Positions 12,297 to 19,900 of a DNA stretch of 33,059 nt are shown piece after piece. The notes under the pieces are model-generated. The model did no database searches and was not told the DNA's origin. It saw only the letters and a list, made by a program, of their open reading frames with translations. The DNA comes from a virus: positions 1-33,059 of IMG/VR virus record IMGVR_UViG_3300032296_000609; one strand, written 5' to 3'. Numbering within the stretch: the first letter of the stretch is position 1; each line of letters begins with the position of its first letter. A program made the position numbers and the translations under genes.

Positions 12297-12446
12297 GTGA
12301 GCAGACTGATCGAAACCTATCGCAAGTGCCCATCGCCAAGCAACAGGGCCAAGCTGCAGGCCTACCTGCAAAAGCACATGATGGCCGTGTGCATGGCCAC
12401 CGAACAAGAGATTGCCTTCCTGAAGGCCCATGAGTTCAAAATCTAA
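12297..12446 (+). CDS. Small hypothetical protein (GTG start)
   Basis: A 49-residue protein. GTG at 12297 is chosen because AAGGAG lies exactly 6 bases upstream; an upstream in-frame ATG lacks this and lies in the promoter region. It is helical and basic: SRLIETYRKCPSPSNRAK, then LQKHMMAVCMATEQEIAFLKAHEFKI. No family is recognised. Its TAA stop is part of the TAAGGAG ribosome-binding site for the next gene. Confidence 0.55.
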   Translation: MSRLIETYRKCPSPSNRAKLQAYLQKHMMAVCMATEQEIAFLKAHEFKI

Positions 12447-12456
12447 GGAGACCACC

Positions 12457-12609
12457 ATGCAAGCCCCACAACCTCAGCAACCCTCTTGGCTGGCCATCAG
12501 GCCAAGCCTGCTCAACCCCAACTGGCGCTATGTACCAGCAGCGTCCACCAACATCATGGATCGTTTTCGTGCAATGGGCTGGGTGCCACCATCGGAAGCC
12601 AAGAAATGA
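12457..12609 (+). CDS. Small hypothetical protein
   Basis: A 50-residue protein rich in Pro and Gln at the N-terminus (MQAPQPQQPSW), followed by WRYVPAASTNIMDRFRAMGWVPPSEAKK. The ending DRFRAMGWVPPSE resembles the C-termini of short phage proteins of unknown function. AAGGAG is 6 bases before the ATG, and the stop overlaps the next ATG. Nothing points to a specific role. Confidence 0.6.
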   Translation: MQAPQPQQPSWLAIRPSLLNPNWRYVPAASTNIMDRFRAMGWVPPSEAKK

Positions 12610-12761
12610 AGAAGCTGCTCAACCTGGCGCTGGCCACCGCAATCGGTGTTGCTATGGCAATCCTGCTCATGGAGTGGATGGTAGGCTGTGGTGAGACCTA
12701 CATCGACTCCAAAGGCGTGAGCCACAAGCACGCTTGTCTGTTCTTGGGCCTGGACAAATGA
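12606..12761 (+). CDS. Small membrane or exported protein
   Basis: A 51-residue protein with a basic MKK start and a hydrophobic segment LLNLALATAIGVAMAILLMEW (residues 4-24), then a short polar tail with two cysteines (GCGETYIDSKG and HKHACLF). It is either a single-pass inner-membrane protein or a secreted peptide; no clear signal-peptidase site is visible. It overlaps both neighbours by 4 bp. Confidence 0.6.
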   Translation: MKKLLNLALATAIGVAMAILLMEWMVGCGETYIDSKGVSHKHACLFLGLDK

Positions 12762-13066
12762 ACTGCTGCAATCAAGACTGCGTGCAGGGCCGAGAGTGCC
12801 CTGCCCGTGTGGCCAAGTGCAAGCCAGTCATGCTGGCCGCTGAGCCATTGCCTGCCAGCCCTGTGGCTGGATACCTCAGAAGGATGGCCACCGCCATGTT
12901 GATGGTGCTTGGCGTGACATTTGTCATCTGCCTGTGGATCGTCCTGATCGCAGCATCTGCAATAGTCGCACCTGAAAGACGGCTTATCGACTGCAGCCTG
13001 GCATCATTTCACCCAGACTTCACCCCAGCCATGCGCGAGGCGTGCCGCACGCGCAAGCCCATGTAG
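12758..13066 (+). CDS. Cysteine-rich small membrane protein, last gene of the early operon
   Basis: A 102-residue protein. The N-terminus MNCCNQDCVQGRECPARVAKC has five cysteines (possible metal site); a single strong transmembrane segment at about residues 49-71 (MLMVLGVTFVICLWIVLIAASA) follows; the C-terminus is basic (CRTRKPM). This cysteine-knuckle plus one-helix plan recurs in small phage early proteins. Its role is unknown; host membrane interference is possible. It ends only 6 bp from the convergent endolysin gene. Confidence 0.6.
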   Translation: MNCCNQDCVQGRECPARVAKCKPVMLAAEPLPASPVAGYLRRMATAMLMVLGVTFVICLWIVLIAASAIVAPERRLIDCSLASFHPDFTPAMREACRTRKPM

Positions 13067-13072
13067 CAGGTC

Positions 13073-13585
13073 TCAGGCAGTCATGCTGGCTGCCTTGGCC
13101 TGCACATCAGCAACGCGCCTTTCCCAGCCCTTGCCAAAGGTTGGCCAGTGTTCCAAATACATTAGGAATGACAGTCGGCGCTTGCAGTAGTCCTCGACAA
13201 GCTGCTGTGAGTCAAAGTTCGCCACAGCCGCCAAAGTCTTCGGGCCTATGCCACCATCAGGCTCGACGCCAACGCACGTCTGTAGCCACTTCGCTGCCCT
13301 TCCTGGGCCGCTGTTGATGGCAGCATCGAACACAGCGTAATCGACGCCAGACGGCAGCTCGTCGCCGCGAACCTTGTCCCAGTACTTGGTCTTGTACAGA
13401 GGTGCCACGTCGGCAGGCGTGAGCGCACGCATGGTCTTCTCGTCCACCTCGTGGCCGCAATGCTCCTCCCAGACTTTCTTGGTGCAGCCGAGGTTCGTCA
13501 TGCCACCTGGGTCTTTTGGGTGGTTCACAAAGCCACCCTCATGATGTAGGACGGCAGCCAGTGCAGCTTCGAAATTCTGTTTCAT
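13073..13585 (-). CDS. Endolysin (GH108-type N-acetylmuramidase)
   Basis: A 170-residue peptidoglycan hydrolase. The start MKQNFEAALAAVLHHEGGF follows TGAGG; a longer frame upstream overlaps the preceding gene and lacks family similarity. HEGGFVNHPKDPGGMTNLG (15-33) carries the catalytic Glu of glycosyl hydrolase family 108. VDYAVFDAAINSGPGRAAKWLQ and GVEPDGGIGPKT belong to the C-terminal peptidoglycan-binding (PG_binding_3) part. There is no signal peptide, so release must depend on the membrane proteins encoded upstream. It is the last gene of the leftward late unit in this window. Confidence 0.88.
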   Translation of the reverse strand: MKQNFEAALAAVLHHEGGFVNHPKDPGGMTNLGCTKKVWEEHCGHEVDEKTMRALTPADVAPLYKTKYWDKVRGDELPSGVDYAVFDAAINSGPGRAAKWLQTCVGVEPDGGIGPKTLAAVANFDSQQLVEDYCKRRLSFLMYLEHWPTFGKGWERRVADVQAKAASMTA

Positions 13586-13592
13586 GGTGTCC

Positions 13593-14084
13593 TCACTTGG
13601 TGGCTTTGGAGAGCAGATCGGTCTTGGCTTGGGAGCCAGCAGAACTGCCGAAGTAGTAGGCAATGATCCCTGTCCAGGCGGTGCCCAGGCTGCCCAGCAT
13701 CATCAAGATGGCTGGGTTGTTGCTGTCGATCTGGTTGAAGAACATCATCACCATGATGCCGAAAAACCCAAAGGTCACAGCGCCAGCCAAGATAGGAGGC
13801 ATCATCGAGCGAGTGGTGGCCTGCATCTCTCTGGCGCTCTTGCGGTCCTCAACGGCCAGCTTCTCAAAGTTCAGGCCCAGCTCCTGCGCCTGCTTCTGTA
13901 ACTCGATCTCGGCCAGCTTGACCTGCGCGATCTGGTCGGCGGTCAGCTTGTTGGAGGCGATCAGATCGCCCACCTTTGCCTCATCCACGCCAATGGCCTT
14001 GGAGACTGCCGAGACGGCCATGCCTGCCAGTGGGCCACCCAGTGCAGTGGCAATCGTTGGGGCGATCTGCTTAAGCCAGTCCAT
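13593..14084 (-). CDS. Holin-like membrane protein
   Basis: A 163-residue protein. The N-terminus is amphipathic (MDWLKQIAPTIATALGGPLAG). A long charged helix follows (about 45-95), then DRKSAREM and two hydrophobic segments, about 97-117 (MPPILAGAVTFGFFGIMVMMF) and 126-146 (ILMMLGSLGTAWTGIIAYYF), ending GSSAGSQAKTDLL. That C-terminal hairpin plus GSSxGS ending is typical of phage 3TM-type holin proteins. ATG 14084 is chosen because AGGAG is 5 bases upstream; a GTG at 14090 is too close to the Shine-Dalgarno. It lies directly before the endolysin gene. Confidence 0.72.
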   Translation of the reverse strand: MDWLKQIAPTIATALGGPLAGMAVSAVSKAIGVDEAKVGDLIASNKLTADQIAQVKLAEIELQKQAQELGLNFEKLAVEDRKSAREMQATTRSMMPPILAGAVTFGFFGIMVMMFFNQIDSNNPAILMMLGSLGTAWTGIIAYYFGSSAGSQAKTDLLSKATK

Positions 14085-14086
14085 GC

Positions 14087-14512
14087 TCACTCCTTTTTCG
14101 CAGTGACAACGTCGTCACCCTTACGCACCGTCACCTTGTCGCCTTCAACGTCAACGCGCATCGGCTGCTCTGGTCGGTCAAGACGATCCAGTTTCTCAAT
14201 CAACTGCTTCATGATTTCAAATTCAGGCTTTTCCTGCTTGGTGCTTGCACCAGCGATGCCGTTAAGCATTGAGATAAGCGCGGTCAGGGCCGCGCCCAGC
14301 AACCCCATCACAGCGGCAATCTTTTCATTCTCAAGCACCACACTGGAGCCAACGCCGATGACGATAATCAGCGTGATGTAGAAGAGGCCGCTTTCGCCAA
14401 TGGCTTTGCCAGCAACTTCCTTGGCTGTGCTTTGCGCTTGTAGCCGGTTCAATTCAACTTTGGCCTGCTCCTTGATGAGCGCAAGCTCATGAGTTAGGTC
14501 TTGATCTGACAT
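14087..14512 (-). CDS. Membrane protein in lysis cassette
   Basis: A 141-residue protein. An acidic helical N-terminus (DLTHELALIKEQAKVELNRL) is followed by two hydrophobic segments near residues 43-60 (FYITLIIVIGVGSSVVL) and 67-90 (AVMGLLGAALTALISMLNG), then a charged tail with DRPEQPMRVDVEGDKVTVRKGDD. Two-helix topology and position suggest a holin, antiholin or spanin-like helper. No lipoprotein signal is seen. The start at 14512 was preferred over an upstream extension that runs into the previous gene. Confidence 0.6.
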   Translation of the reverse strand: MSDQDLTHELALIKEQAKVELNRLQAQSTAKEVAGKAIGESGLFYITLIIVIGVGSSVVLENEKIAAVMGLLGAALTALISMLNGIAGASTKQEKPEFEIMKQLIEKLDRLDRPEQPMRVDVEGDKVTVRKGDDVVTAKKE

Positions 14513-14514
14513 AT

Positions 14515-14754
14515 TTACACCTTCAGCAGTTCCCAGGCAGAACCAATCACAATGCCAGGCAGCGCGGTGGCAACAGCATCCCAAATGTCAGGCTGGCCCT
14601 CTTTGCGATACCACTGCTGGAGTTCGTAGAAGACGCCGAACACGATGCCGCCGATGGCAACGGCCCAGCCAATGGGAAGCAAGTGAATCGCGCCAAGGAC
14701 AACAGTCGAGCCGACGCCCATAGCGAGATGCTGTAGCTTGTCTTTTGCAATCAT
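14515..14754 (-). CDS. Small two-helix membrane protein
   Basis: A 79-residue protein that starts MIAKDKLQHLAMGVGSTVVL. The DKLQH...G segment resembles the start of small phage and bacterial membrane proteins of unknown function. Two hydrophobic segments (about 12-45 and 62-76) are joined by FYELQQWYRKEGQPDIWDAVA. A holin role is possible because of size and position, but I cannot choose among the four neighbouring membrane proteins. It overlaps the upstream gene by 4 bp. Confidence 0.6.
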   Translation of the reverse strand: MIAKDKLQHLAMGVGSTVVLGAIHLLPIGWAVAIGGIVFGVFYELQQWYRKEGQPDIWDAVATALPGIVIGSAWELLKV

Positions 14755-14930
14755 TTTGTGATCCAGATTGCGGCAAAGATTGTCCCTGCCATTGACACAA
14801 GCATGATGCCTGCAGTCTTAATCATGATGCCTTCAATGCGTTTGAGACGCGCATTGATCTGCTCATACCTCAGTGCACAAATTTCTTCGTGCGTCTGAAG
14901 TCGTGCATCTGTTGCATCGACCTGGCTCAT
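14751..14930 (-). CDS. Small coiled-coil plus one-helix membrane protein (XhlA-like layout)
   Basis: A 59-residue protein. The first 34 residues form a charged helix (DARLQTHEEICALRYEQINARLKRIE); residues 38-56 are hydrophobic (TAGIMLVSMAGTIFAAIWI) and the end is TK. A short cytoplasmic coiled coil plus a C-terminal transmembrane helix is the plan of haemolysin XhlA-type lysis accessory proteins. The similarity is in layout only. Its start overlaps the preceding stop and its stop overlaps the next start. Confidence 0.65.
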   Translation of the reverse strand: MSQVDATDARLQTHEEICALRYEQINARLKRIEGIMIKTAGIMLVSMAGTIFAAIWITK

Positions 14931-15286
14931 TACATGCCCTCGCCTTGCACAATGTACACGGTAGATGCGCCAGCAGGGGCCAGGCCTGAGAAGAACGACT
15001 CACGCGCAAAGCGCAGCACTTCCACAGCACCAGGCACTAGCACGATGGCCGCTGAAGGTGTACCAGCAACAGGAGCCACAGCATTGGCTGCGGCCTCTGC
15101 TGCAGTGTTGCCAACTCCAAGAAACACCGTATTGGCGCTGCTGTTGATGATCCGATATTGGCCTGTGCTTTGGGCATCAAGCCTTGAGAACACCAGAGCC
15201 TGGACACCAGTTGACGCAGAAGTGGTGGCAGGAATGACGACTGTGTTGCCAAGTGGGGCAAATGCGATTTGCGAATTGGTGGACAT
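14930..15286 (-). CDS. Small beta-rich virion-associated protein (hypothetical)
   Basis: A 118-residue protein rich in Ala, Ser, Thr and Val with no charged clusters: LGNTVVIPATTSASTGVQAL, then QYRIINSSANTVFLGVG, ending VYIVQGEGM. It is probably a small beta-sandwich, similar in style to the tandem 111-residue proteins at 23009-23690. A structural or decoration role is likely. It sits between the lysis genes and the fibre-like gene. Its ribosome-binding site is weak (GAAAG), and the 83 bp upstream are AT-rich. Confidence 0.55.
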   Translation of the reverse strand: MSTNSQIAFAPLGNTVVIPATTSASTGVQALVFSRLDAQSTGQYRIINSSANTVFLGVGNTAAEAAANAVAPVAGTPSAAIVLVPGAVEVLRFARESFFSGLAPAGASTVYIVQGEGM

Positions 15287-15369
15287 GATTTTTTTACTTT
15301 CAAAGTGTGTTGATTTTTAGATTTCAAATTTATAAGATTGCACTACCAGTAACGATCTGAGGCGTGTTA

Positions 15370-15882
15370 TTACGCGCCGTTTCTTGTTTTAATTACATAA
15401 ATATTAAAAGTAGTTGCGCCGCCGCTTTGATTTTCTAATTTGTACAATCCTGCATCGTAATAAAACCTGAATGTTCCGGACCCTGAAGTATTTGTAAAAT
15501 ATGAGCCAACGGTTTGACTAACTACCGCTGTGCCGCCACCACCGCATGCCAAAACAGCAAACGACCCGGAAAATCCTATATCAGAAACTAACAGCATTCC
15601 TGAAAAATCAGAGAAGGAAATACTAGCTGCGTTTGAAACAGACACAGAAGCGCCGCTTGCGTTTACGTGAACTGCAGGTGGAGTTGCTGTTACAACTTGG
15701 GTGCTGCTAAACGTTTGATTGCCAGTAAAAGTTTGAGCCGCATCAGTTCTGGCCATTGTTGCATTGGCATTAGGAACTGTGATTACACGAGTTGTCCCTG
15801 CTGCTGGACCAGTGAATTGAACTAAACCACCAGTAATTGATGAAATGATTTGTGTTGCAATTGATGAAATTGTTTTGAGCAT
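15370..15882 (-). CDS. Tail-fibre-like protein (AT-rich gene)
   Basis: A 170-residue protein. The N-terminus is MLKTISSIATQIISSITGG; the middle has TRTDAAQTFTGNQTF-type residues (ARTDAAQTFTGNQTFSST, about 44-61), a motif of many phage fibre proteins. The remainder is Ser/Thr/Gly-rich with predicted beta strands, ending FNIYVIKTRNGA. It may be a fibre, a fibre-tip domain or a decoration protein. It lies directly downstream of the tailspike in the operon. GC is low (22/60 at 15361-15420), suggesting recent exchange of a host-recognition cassette. AAGGAAAG precedes the ATG. Confidence 0.6.
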   Translation of the reverse strand: MLKTISSIATQIISSITGGLVQFTGPAAGTTRVITVPNANATMARTDAAQTFTGNQTFSSTQVVTATPPAVHVNASGASVSVSNAASISFSDFSGMLLVSDIGFSGSFAVLACGGGGTAVVSQTVGSYFTNTSGSGTFRFYYDAGLYKLENQSGGATTFNIYVIKTRNGA

Positions 15883-15908
15883 TTTCTTTCCTTAAATCAT
15901 GAATTAAG

Positions 15909-17420
15909 TTATCGAACCATGATCCAGTTAAAGGTCACGATGCCTGTGCCGCCTGGTGCAACTTCAACATTGATCGTAAAGCCTGAAGCCGTTTTGGTGA
16001 TACTGGTTACTCGGTTGGAACCTGCTGCCGGTGTGTTTATCAGTTCAACAGGAGTTGCAACTATAAAATAAGTTGCATTTGGTTCAGCGGTTGTGAAAGT
16101 CACAGTTGCGCTGGTGTTTGCGCCTGTTACTTGCACTAGGCCGCGCAAATTTTTCGGTGCGCTTGGCAATACTGCTCCGCCAATTGCAGGGCTGTACCAT
16201 TGCAGACCACCCTCAACCATCATTGTCGGCCCTTGCACCGACAAATCCTGCATCATGATCTTGTTTTGGATGTTGGGGTACTGACCAGGAGCGCCTTGAA
16301 CCACGTTGGCAATACCTGAGCCATGTGGCGAAATAATGGTGGTTCGGCCATCTTCAATCACATAATGGTTGGCTGTGAACATACTGCCAGACTCAACCCA
16401 ATCACCGATATAAGTGTTGGGACCAGCAGACACAACAGCATTTGATGCGTACTCGTAAATGTTGCCCAATCCAACTGTGTTGACACCATCATCGCTGATG
16501 CTGATTGGATAGCCGGTGATGTAGTTGTCAATCAATCGAACCGTCGTAGCTACGCCGCCATCTCCAATCCTAATGCCCGCTGATCCTGGTGCAGGTGCGT
16601 TGCCTGAATCAATTCTGCACATTTGCACTTGAATCTGCGTGACAGAACCAGAACCATCGCCCGTGATGTAAACGCCGTGATCGTTGAAATTTCTGATGAA
16701 CAGGTTATCAATCATCACTCGTGTGGCACGCACAATTCTTACACCATGAGTTGCTGCATTCAGCCCGTTAATCGTAAATCCATAAACACACGCATTGACA
16801 AGTGTATCGCTCGGAATTTGAATCTTAATTGCAGGATTGGTTCCATCTGACACCAGCGTTACGCCAAAGCCGTTGATGCGAACATTTGACCGATTGATGT
16901 TGATATGTCCTAAATACGTCCCAGGAGGGAACGTCACAACTCCACCGCCAGCAGGCAAAGCGCTGATTGCGTTAGCAATTGCCGTTGATGAATTTACAAT
17001 GCCCGTTGGATCAGCGCCAAAATCTAAAACGCTGATTGATTCAGCAAGTTTTGCTCCAACATTAGTTGGAACAGAATTGGCAAATGGAGGGTTGTATATC
17101 ACTTCAGAAGCATCTGGGCTAATACCAGTGCCATCTGGAAAGTTGTAGACCATCGAGCCTTTGCTGTCCTGCACCAAGATGCTGAAGTTCACGCCATCAA
17201 CATAAATTTGAGCTGGGGTGCCTGCCCGAGAAATGTAACCATTGAGCGTGCGCAAAGGCTGAGGTGCCACGATGGTCAGAGCCTCGTCGAAGTACACCAC
17301 GACAGGGTTGGTCTGGGGGTTTAGATTTGCCTGTCCAATCCAGATGTAACCATTCTCCAATGGCTGGCCATCACGGTCTTGAAAGACCGGGAATGGGACT
17401 TGAATCGAGAGTGCGCTCAT
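15909..17420 (-). CDS. Tailspike with P22-like head-binding domain and beta-helix (pectate-lyase-like) body
   Basis: A 503-residue receptor-binding protein. The start at 17420 follows AGGAG, overlaps the upstream stop and matches the P22 tailspike head-binding plan: QVPFPVFQDRDGQPLENGYI, an IWIGQANLNPQTNP segment, VYFDEALT and a QPL...GYISRAGTPAQIYV run (residues 1-105). Then ISVLDFGADPTG marks the start of a pectate-lyase-3-type right-handed beta-helix (about 135-400) with short repeats such as NNYITGYPIS. The C-terminal 100 residues form a beta domain. The body is smaller than that of P22 (667 residues) and its catalytic residues cannot be assigned. It would bind or cleave surface polysaccharide. 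Confidence 0.85.
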   Translation of the reverse strand: MSALSIQVPFPVFQDRDGQPLENGYIWIGQANLNPQTNPVVVYFDEALTIVAPQPLRTLNGYISRAGTPAQIYVDGVNFSILVQDSKGSMVYNFPDGTGISPDASEVIYNPPFANSVPTNVGAKLAESISVLDFGADPTGIVNSSTAIANAISALPAGGGVVTFPPGTYLGHININRSNVRINGFGVTLVSDGTNPAIKIQIPSDTLVNACVYGFTINGLNAATHGVRIVRATRVMIDNLFIRNFNDHGVYITGDGSGSVTQIQVQMCRIDSGNAPAPGSAGIRIGDGGVATTVRLIDNYITGYPISISDDGVNTVGLGNIYEYASNAVVSAGPNTYIGDWVESGSMFTANHYVIEDGRTTIISPHGSGIANVVQGAPGQYPNIQNKIMMQDLSVQGPTMMVEGGLQWYSPAIGGAVLPSAPKNLRGLVQVTGANTSATVTFTTAEPNATYFIVATPVELINTPAAGSNRVTSITKTASGFTINVEVAPGGTGIVTFNWIMVR

Positions 17421-19900
17421 TGTTGGTTCTCCTGGTCGAATTGTCGTCCTGTTTGGATTGCACTCTGCAAGAACTGGATGCGTGCATCCAGAGATTGTGG
17501 CAGGTTCGCTTCTTTTGCGAAATCCCCAAAGGACTTGCTCATGGCCGTGCGACGAAGCGACGCCTGGCTTGGCTGGCCACCCTTGGTGGCAGTCTGCACG
17601 GCCAACTCTTGGAATTCTGGTGAGGCAAAGAGCTTGGCTGCCTTCTGCACGCCAGCGCCTTTGGCTGAGGACATCCATTGCACGATGTCTGGTGCGATCA
17701 GGCCGCCACCAGGCACCATGCTGGCCACGCCAGTGGCAGCACGTTGTGCCACGCTGCTGGACATGATCTGTCCCATTAGGCCTTGGACCGCTGCATCGCC
17801 AAGAATCTGGTTGGCCTTGCCGGTGGTCGGAATGCGAGCCTGAGCGTCTGCGATGCGCCTCGAAATCTCGTAGAGATCACGCGAGGCACGATCCCACTCT
17901 GGCCCCATGATCTTGACCATCTGGGAGTAGACAGGCGGGTTGGCTCGAAGGCCACGATAGACCTTGGTGAACTCGGCAGGGCTGAACACGGTTTCAGCAG
18001 CTCCAGCAGCACGACCTGCCGCCTTGCCTGCGGTCACAGACGCCAGCGCCGTGGCCAGAGTCTCTTTCTGCAACTCATCTGGCACCACCTTCATCAGACG
18101 ATTGAAGGCCGCTGCATCGCCCTTGGCAGCCGTTGTGATGGCCGTCTGCATACGCTGGGCCACGCTGCCATCAATCTCTTGGCCGAATGCGCCGACGATA
18201 CGCTTTTCCAGTGCCTTCTGTTTGGCGGTCAGCAAGTTGGCTGCACGCAGTTCGCGCCGAGCCTCTTCGCCTGCCAGCGTTGCCACGTTATCCAGTTGAT
18301 CTTGGGCCAGTGCAGCATAGAGGCGCTTGAGGTCACCGGCTGCCATGTTGTCGTATGGTGACTTCAGACCACCAACGGCTTGGCCTACCAAATCCTTCTC
18401 GCGCTTGAGTCCGAAATAGGTCAGCTCACCCTTCTCCAGCATCTTGGCCAAATTGGATTCCTGTGGCGTCATGCGTCCTGCAGCGCCCAAATTGGTACGA
18501 AGGTCGTCAAGGTAAGTTTTTAGGTTGTTCAGCTCAACTGGGGAATTCTTTGGCACTGCCTCGTCGATACGGTCGTAGATCGCCTTGGCATCAGTTTTCA
18601 GCGTCTGCCGGGTCTGCTGCAAGTTGTCCACAATCTTCTGCGAAGTAGCTCCAGGAGCTGGCCTGCCAGCAATGAAGTTGGCATCAAACTGCTGCGACAC
18701 CTCGTCGGCACGCTGGATGGCGTTGCGCACGGTGCTTTCCCATGCAGCCTCAGCTTCTCCTGCAACCAATGCACGGGTCAAGCCAACAGCACTGCGCACC
18801 TGCGGGTTGTCGCTCAATACGTCGAATGGCAAATCAATGCGAAGGCGCTCGGCTGCCGCACGAGCCTCTGGGTTAACCTGCGCAAGATCAACCAGTTGGG
18901 CCTTGGCAGCAGAGGAGCCAGGCCCAAATCCACCAGCCTTGCGTGCCAGGTTCAGAACATCAATGACGCCACCTGCTGTGGCCTCTGCTGCGACGGCTGG
19001 GGCCGCTGCAGCCGCTGACGGTTGCACCTCTGGTATTGCTGCAGCCATAGGAGGCGCTTCTGGCACTGCTGCTGCTATTGGAGGAACTTCAAATGTCGGC
19101 TCAATGCGAGTTTCTGGGGCCATTGCTGTGCCCATAGAAGCACCAGGAGCGCCAGGTGCTGGGGCAGGGGCTGGTGCGCGGCCTGTGACGCGCTGTGCAC
19201 CCCTTCGAACGGCTGCGGCCACCGGAGGTGCCACCCGTTGCAAAATCTGCCCTGCTGGACCTGTTGCTGCTGCCAGACCAATCTCGGCTGGGCTTATTTG
19301 ACCGCCAGTTGCGGCCTGGGTTGTCTCGATGGCCGCTTGTGTTGCACCAGCACCAACAACTGCACCAGGAATAGTCGCAGCTCGTCCTGCTGGCAAGAAG
19401 GCTGCAACTCCACCAATGGCCCGAGGAATATCTCCCATCGTAAAGCCTGGTGGGATAGCGTATTCCTGTTGGTTGACAGACGATCGCAGGATAAAGTTTC
19501 CTTTTTCGTCTTGGCGAACCTGCACTCCAGGGAAGTTGGATTGCAGAATCTGCACCGTCTCTTGAGGGTTGCTAAGCAAAGATCCAAGAGCAGTTTTGAA
19601 GGATGCCACGCTCATCTGGTTGAGTTCTGGCATAGTTGTCCACTCAGGCAAGCGCTGAGTTTCAGGCGTTGCACGAGCGCGGCCAGTAACAGTCTCAACC
19701 AATCCCTCAAAAAAGCCCATCGGCTTTGGCTGTGATGCCGCCCACTGTTCAGGCGACATCGCTGGCAAAGATGGAACCACTGTGAATGGTGCTGGAGCAG
19801 GAGCCGCAGGAGAAGGTGCTGGTGCTGGTGCTGTGGCAGATGCAGGAGCTGCTGATGCAGCCTGCCTAGTTTGGGATGCCAGCCATTCTTCTGGACTCAT
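17417..19900 (-). CDS. Large ejection (internal virion) protein, P22 gp16 position
   Basis: An 827-residue Ala-rich protein. The N-terminus has two copies of MSPExWxASQ (residues 1-10 and 48-57) separated by an Ala/Pro linker. A hydrophobic Gly/Ala segment lies at about 155-220 (IPRAIGGVAAFLPAGRAATIPGA), with another Pro/Ala-rich region at about 240-310. From 340 to the end it is helical. In gene order it is the third ejection protein before the tailspike, where P22 has gp16 (609 residues), which enters the cell with DNA. Sequence resemblance to gp16 is not obvious, so the call rests on position, size and composition. Its start and stop overlap neighbours by 4 bp. Confidence 0.68.
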   Translation of the reverse strand: MSPEEWLASQTRQAASAAPASATAPAPAPSPAAPAPAPFTVVPSLPAMSPEQWAASQPKPMGFFEGLVETVTGRARATPETQRLPEWTTMPELNQMSVASFKTALGSLLSNPQETVQILQSNFPGVQVRQDEKGNFILRSSVNQQEYAIPPGFTMGDIPRAIGGVAAFLPAGRAATIPGAVVGAGATQAAIETTQAATGGQISPAEIGLAAATGPAGQILQRVAPPVAAAVRRGAQRVTGRAPAPAPAPGAPGASMGTAMAPETRIEPTFEVPPIAAAVPEAPPMAAAIPEVQPSAAAAAPAVAAEATAGGVIDVLNLARKAGGFGPGSSAAKAQLVDLAQVNPEARAAAERLRIDLPFDVLSDNPQVRSAVGLTRALVAGEAEAAWESTVRNAIQRADEVSQQFDANFIAGRPAPGATSQKIVDNLQQTRQTLKTDAKAIYDRIDEAVPKNSPVELNNLKTYLDDLRTNLGAAGRMTPQESNLAKMLEKGELTYFGLKREKDLVGQAVGGLKSPYDNMAAGDLKRLYAALAQDQLDNVATLAGEEARRELRAANLLTAKQKALEKRIVGAFGQEIDGSVAQRMQTAITTAAKGDAAAFNRLMKVVPDELQKETLATALASVTAGKAAGRAAGAAETVFSPAEFTKVYRGLRANPPVYSQMVKIMGPEWDRASRDLYEISRRIADAQARIPTTGKANQILGDAAVQGLMGQIMSSSVAQRAATGVASMVPGGGLIAPDIVQWMSSAKGAGVQKAAKLFASPEFQELAVQTATKGGQPSQASLRRTAMSKSFGDFAKEANLPQSLDARIQFLQSAIQTGRQFDQENQQ

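Noticed and set aside
15361-15390. Hairpin GGCGTG/CGCGCC with a T-rich plus-strand flank, resembling a terminator
   Set aside because: The T-rich flank is coding sequence of the fibre-like gene (codons read on the other strand), and the stem includes a wobble pair. Probably coincidental.
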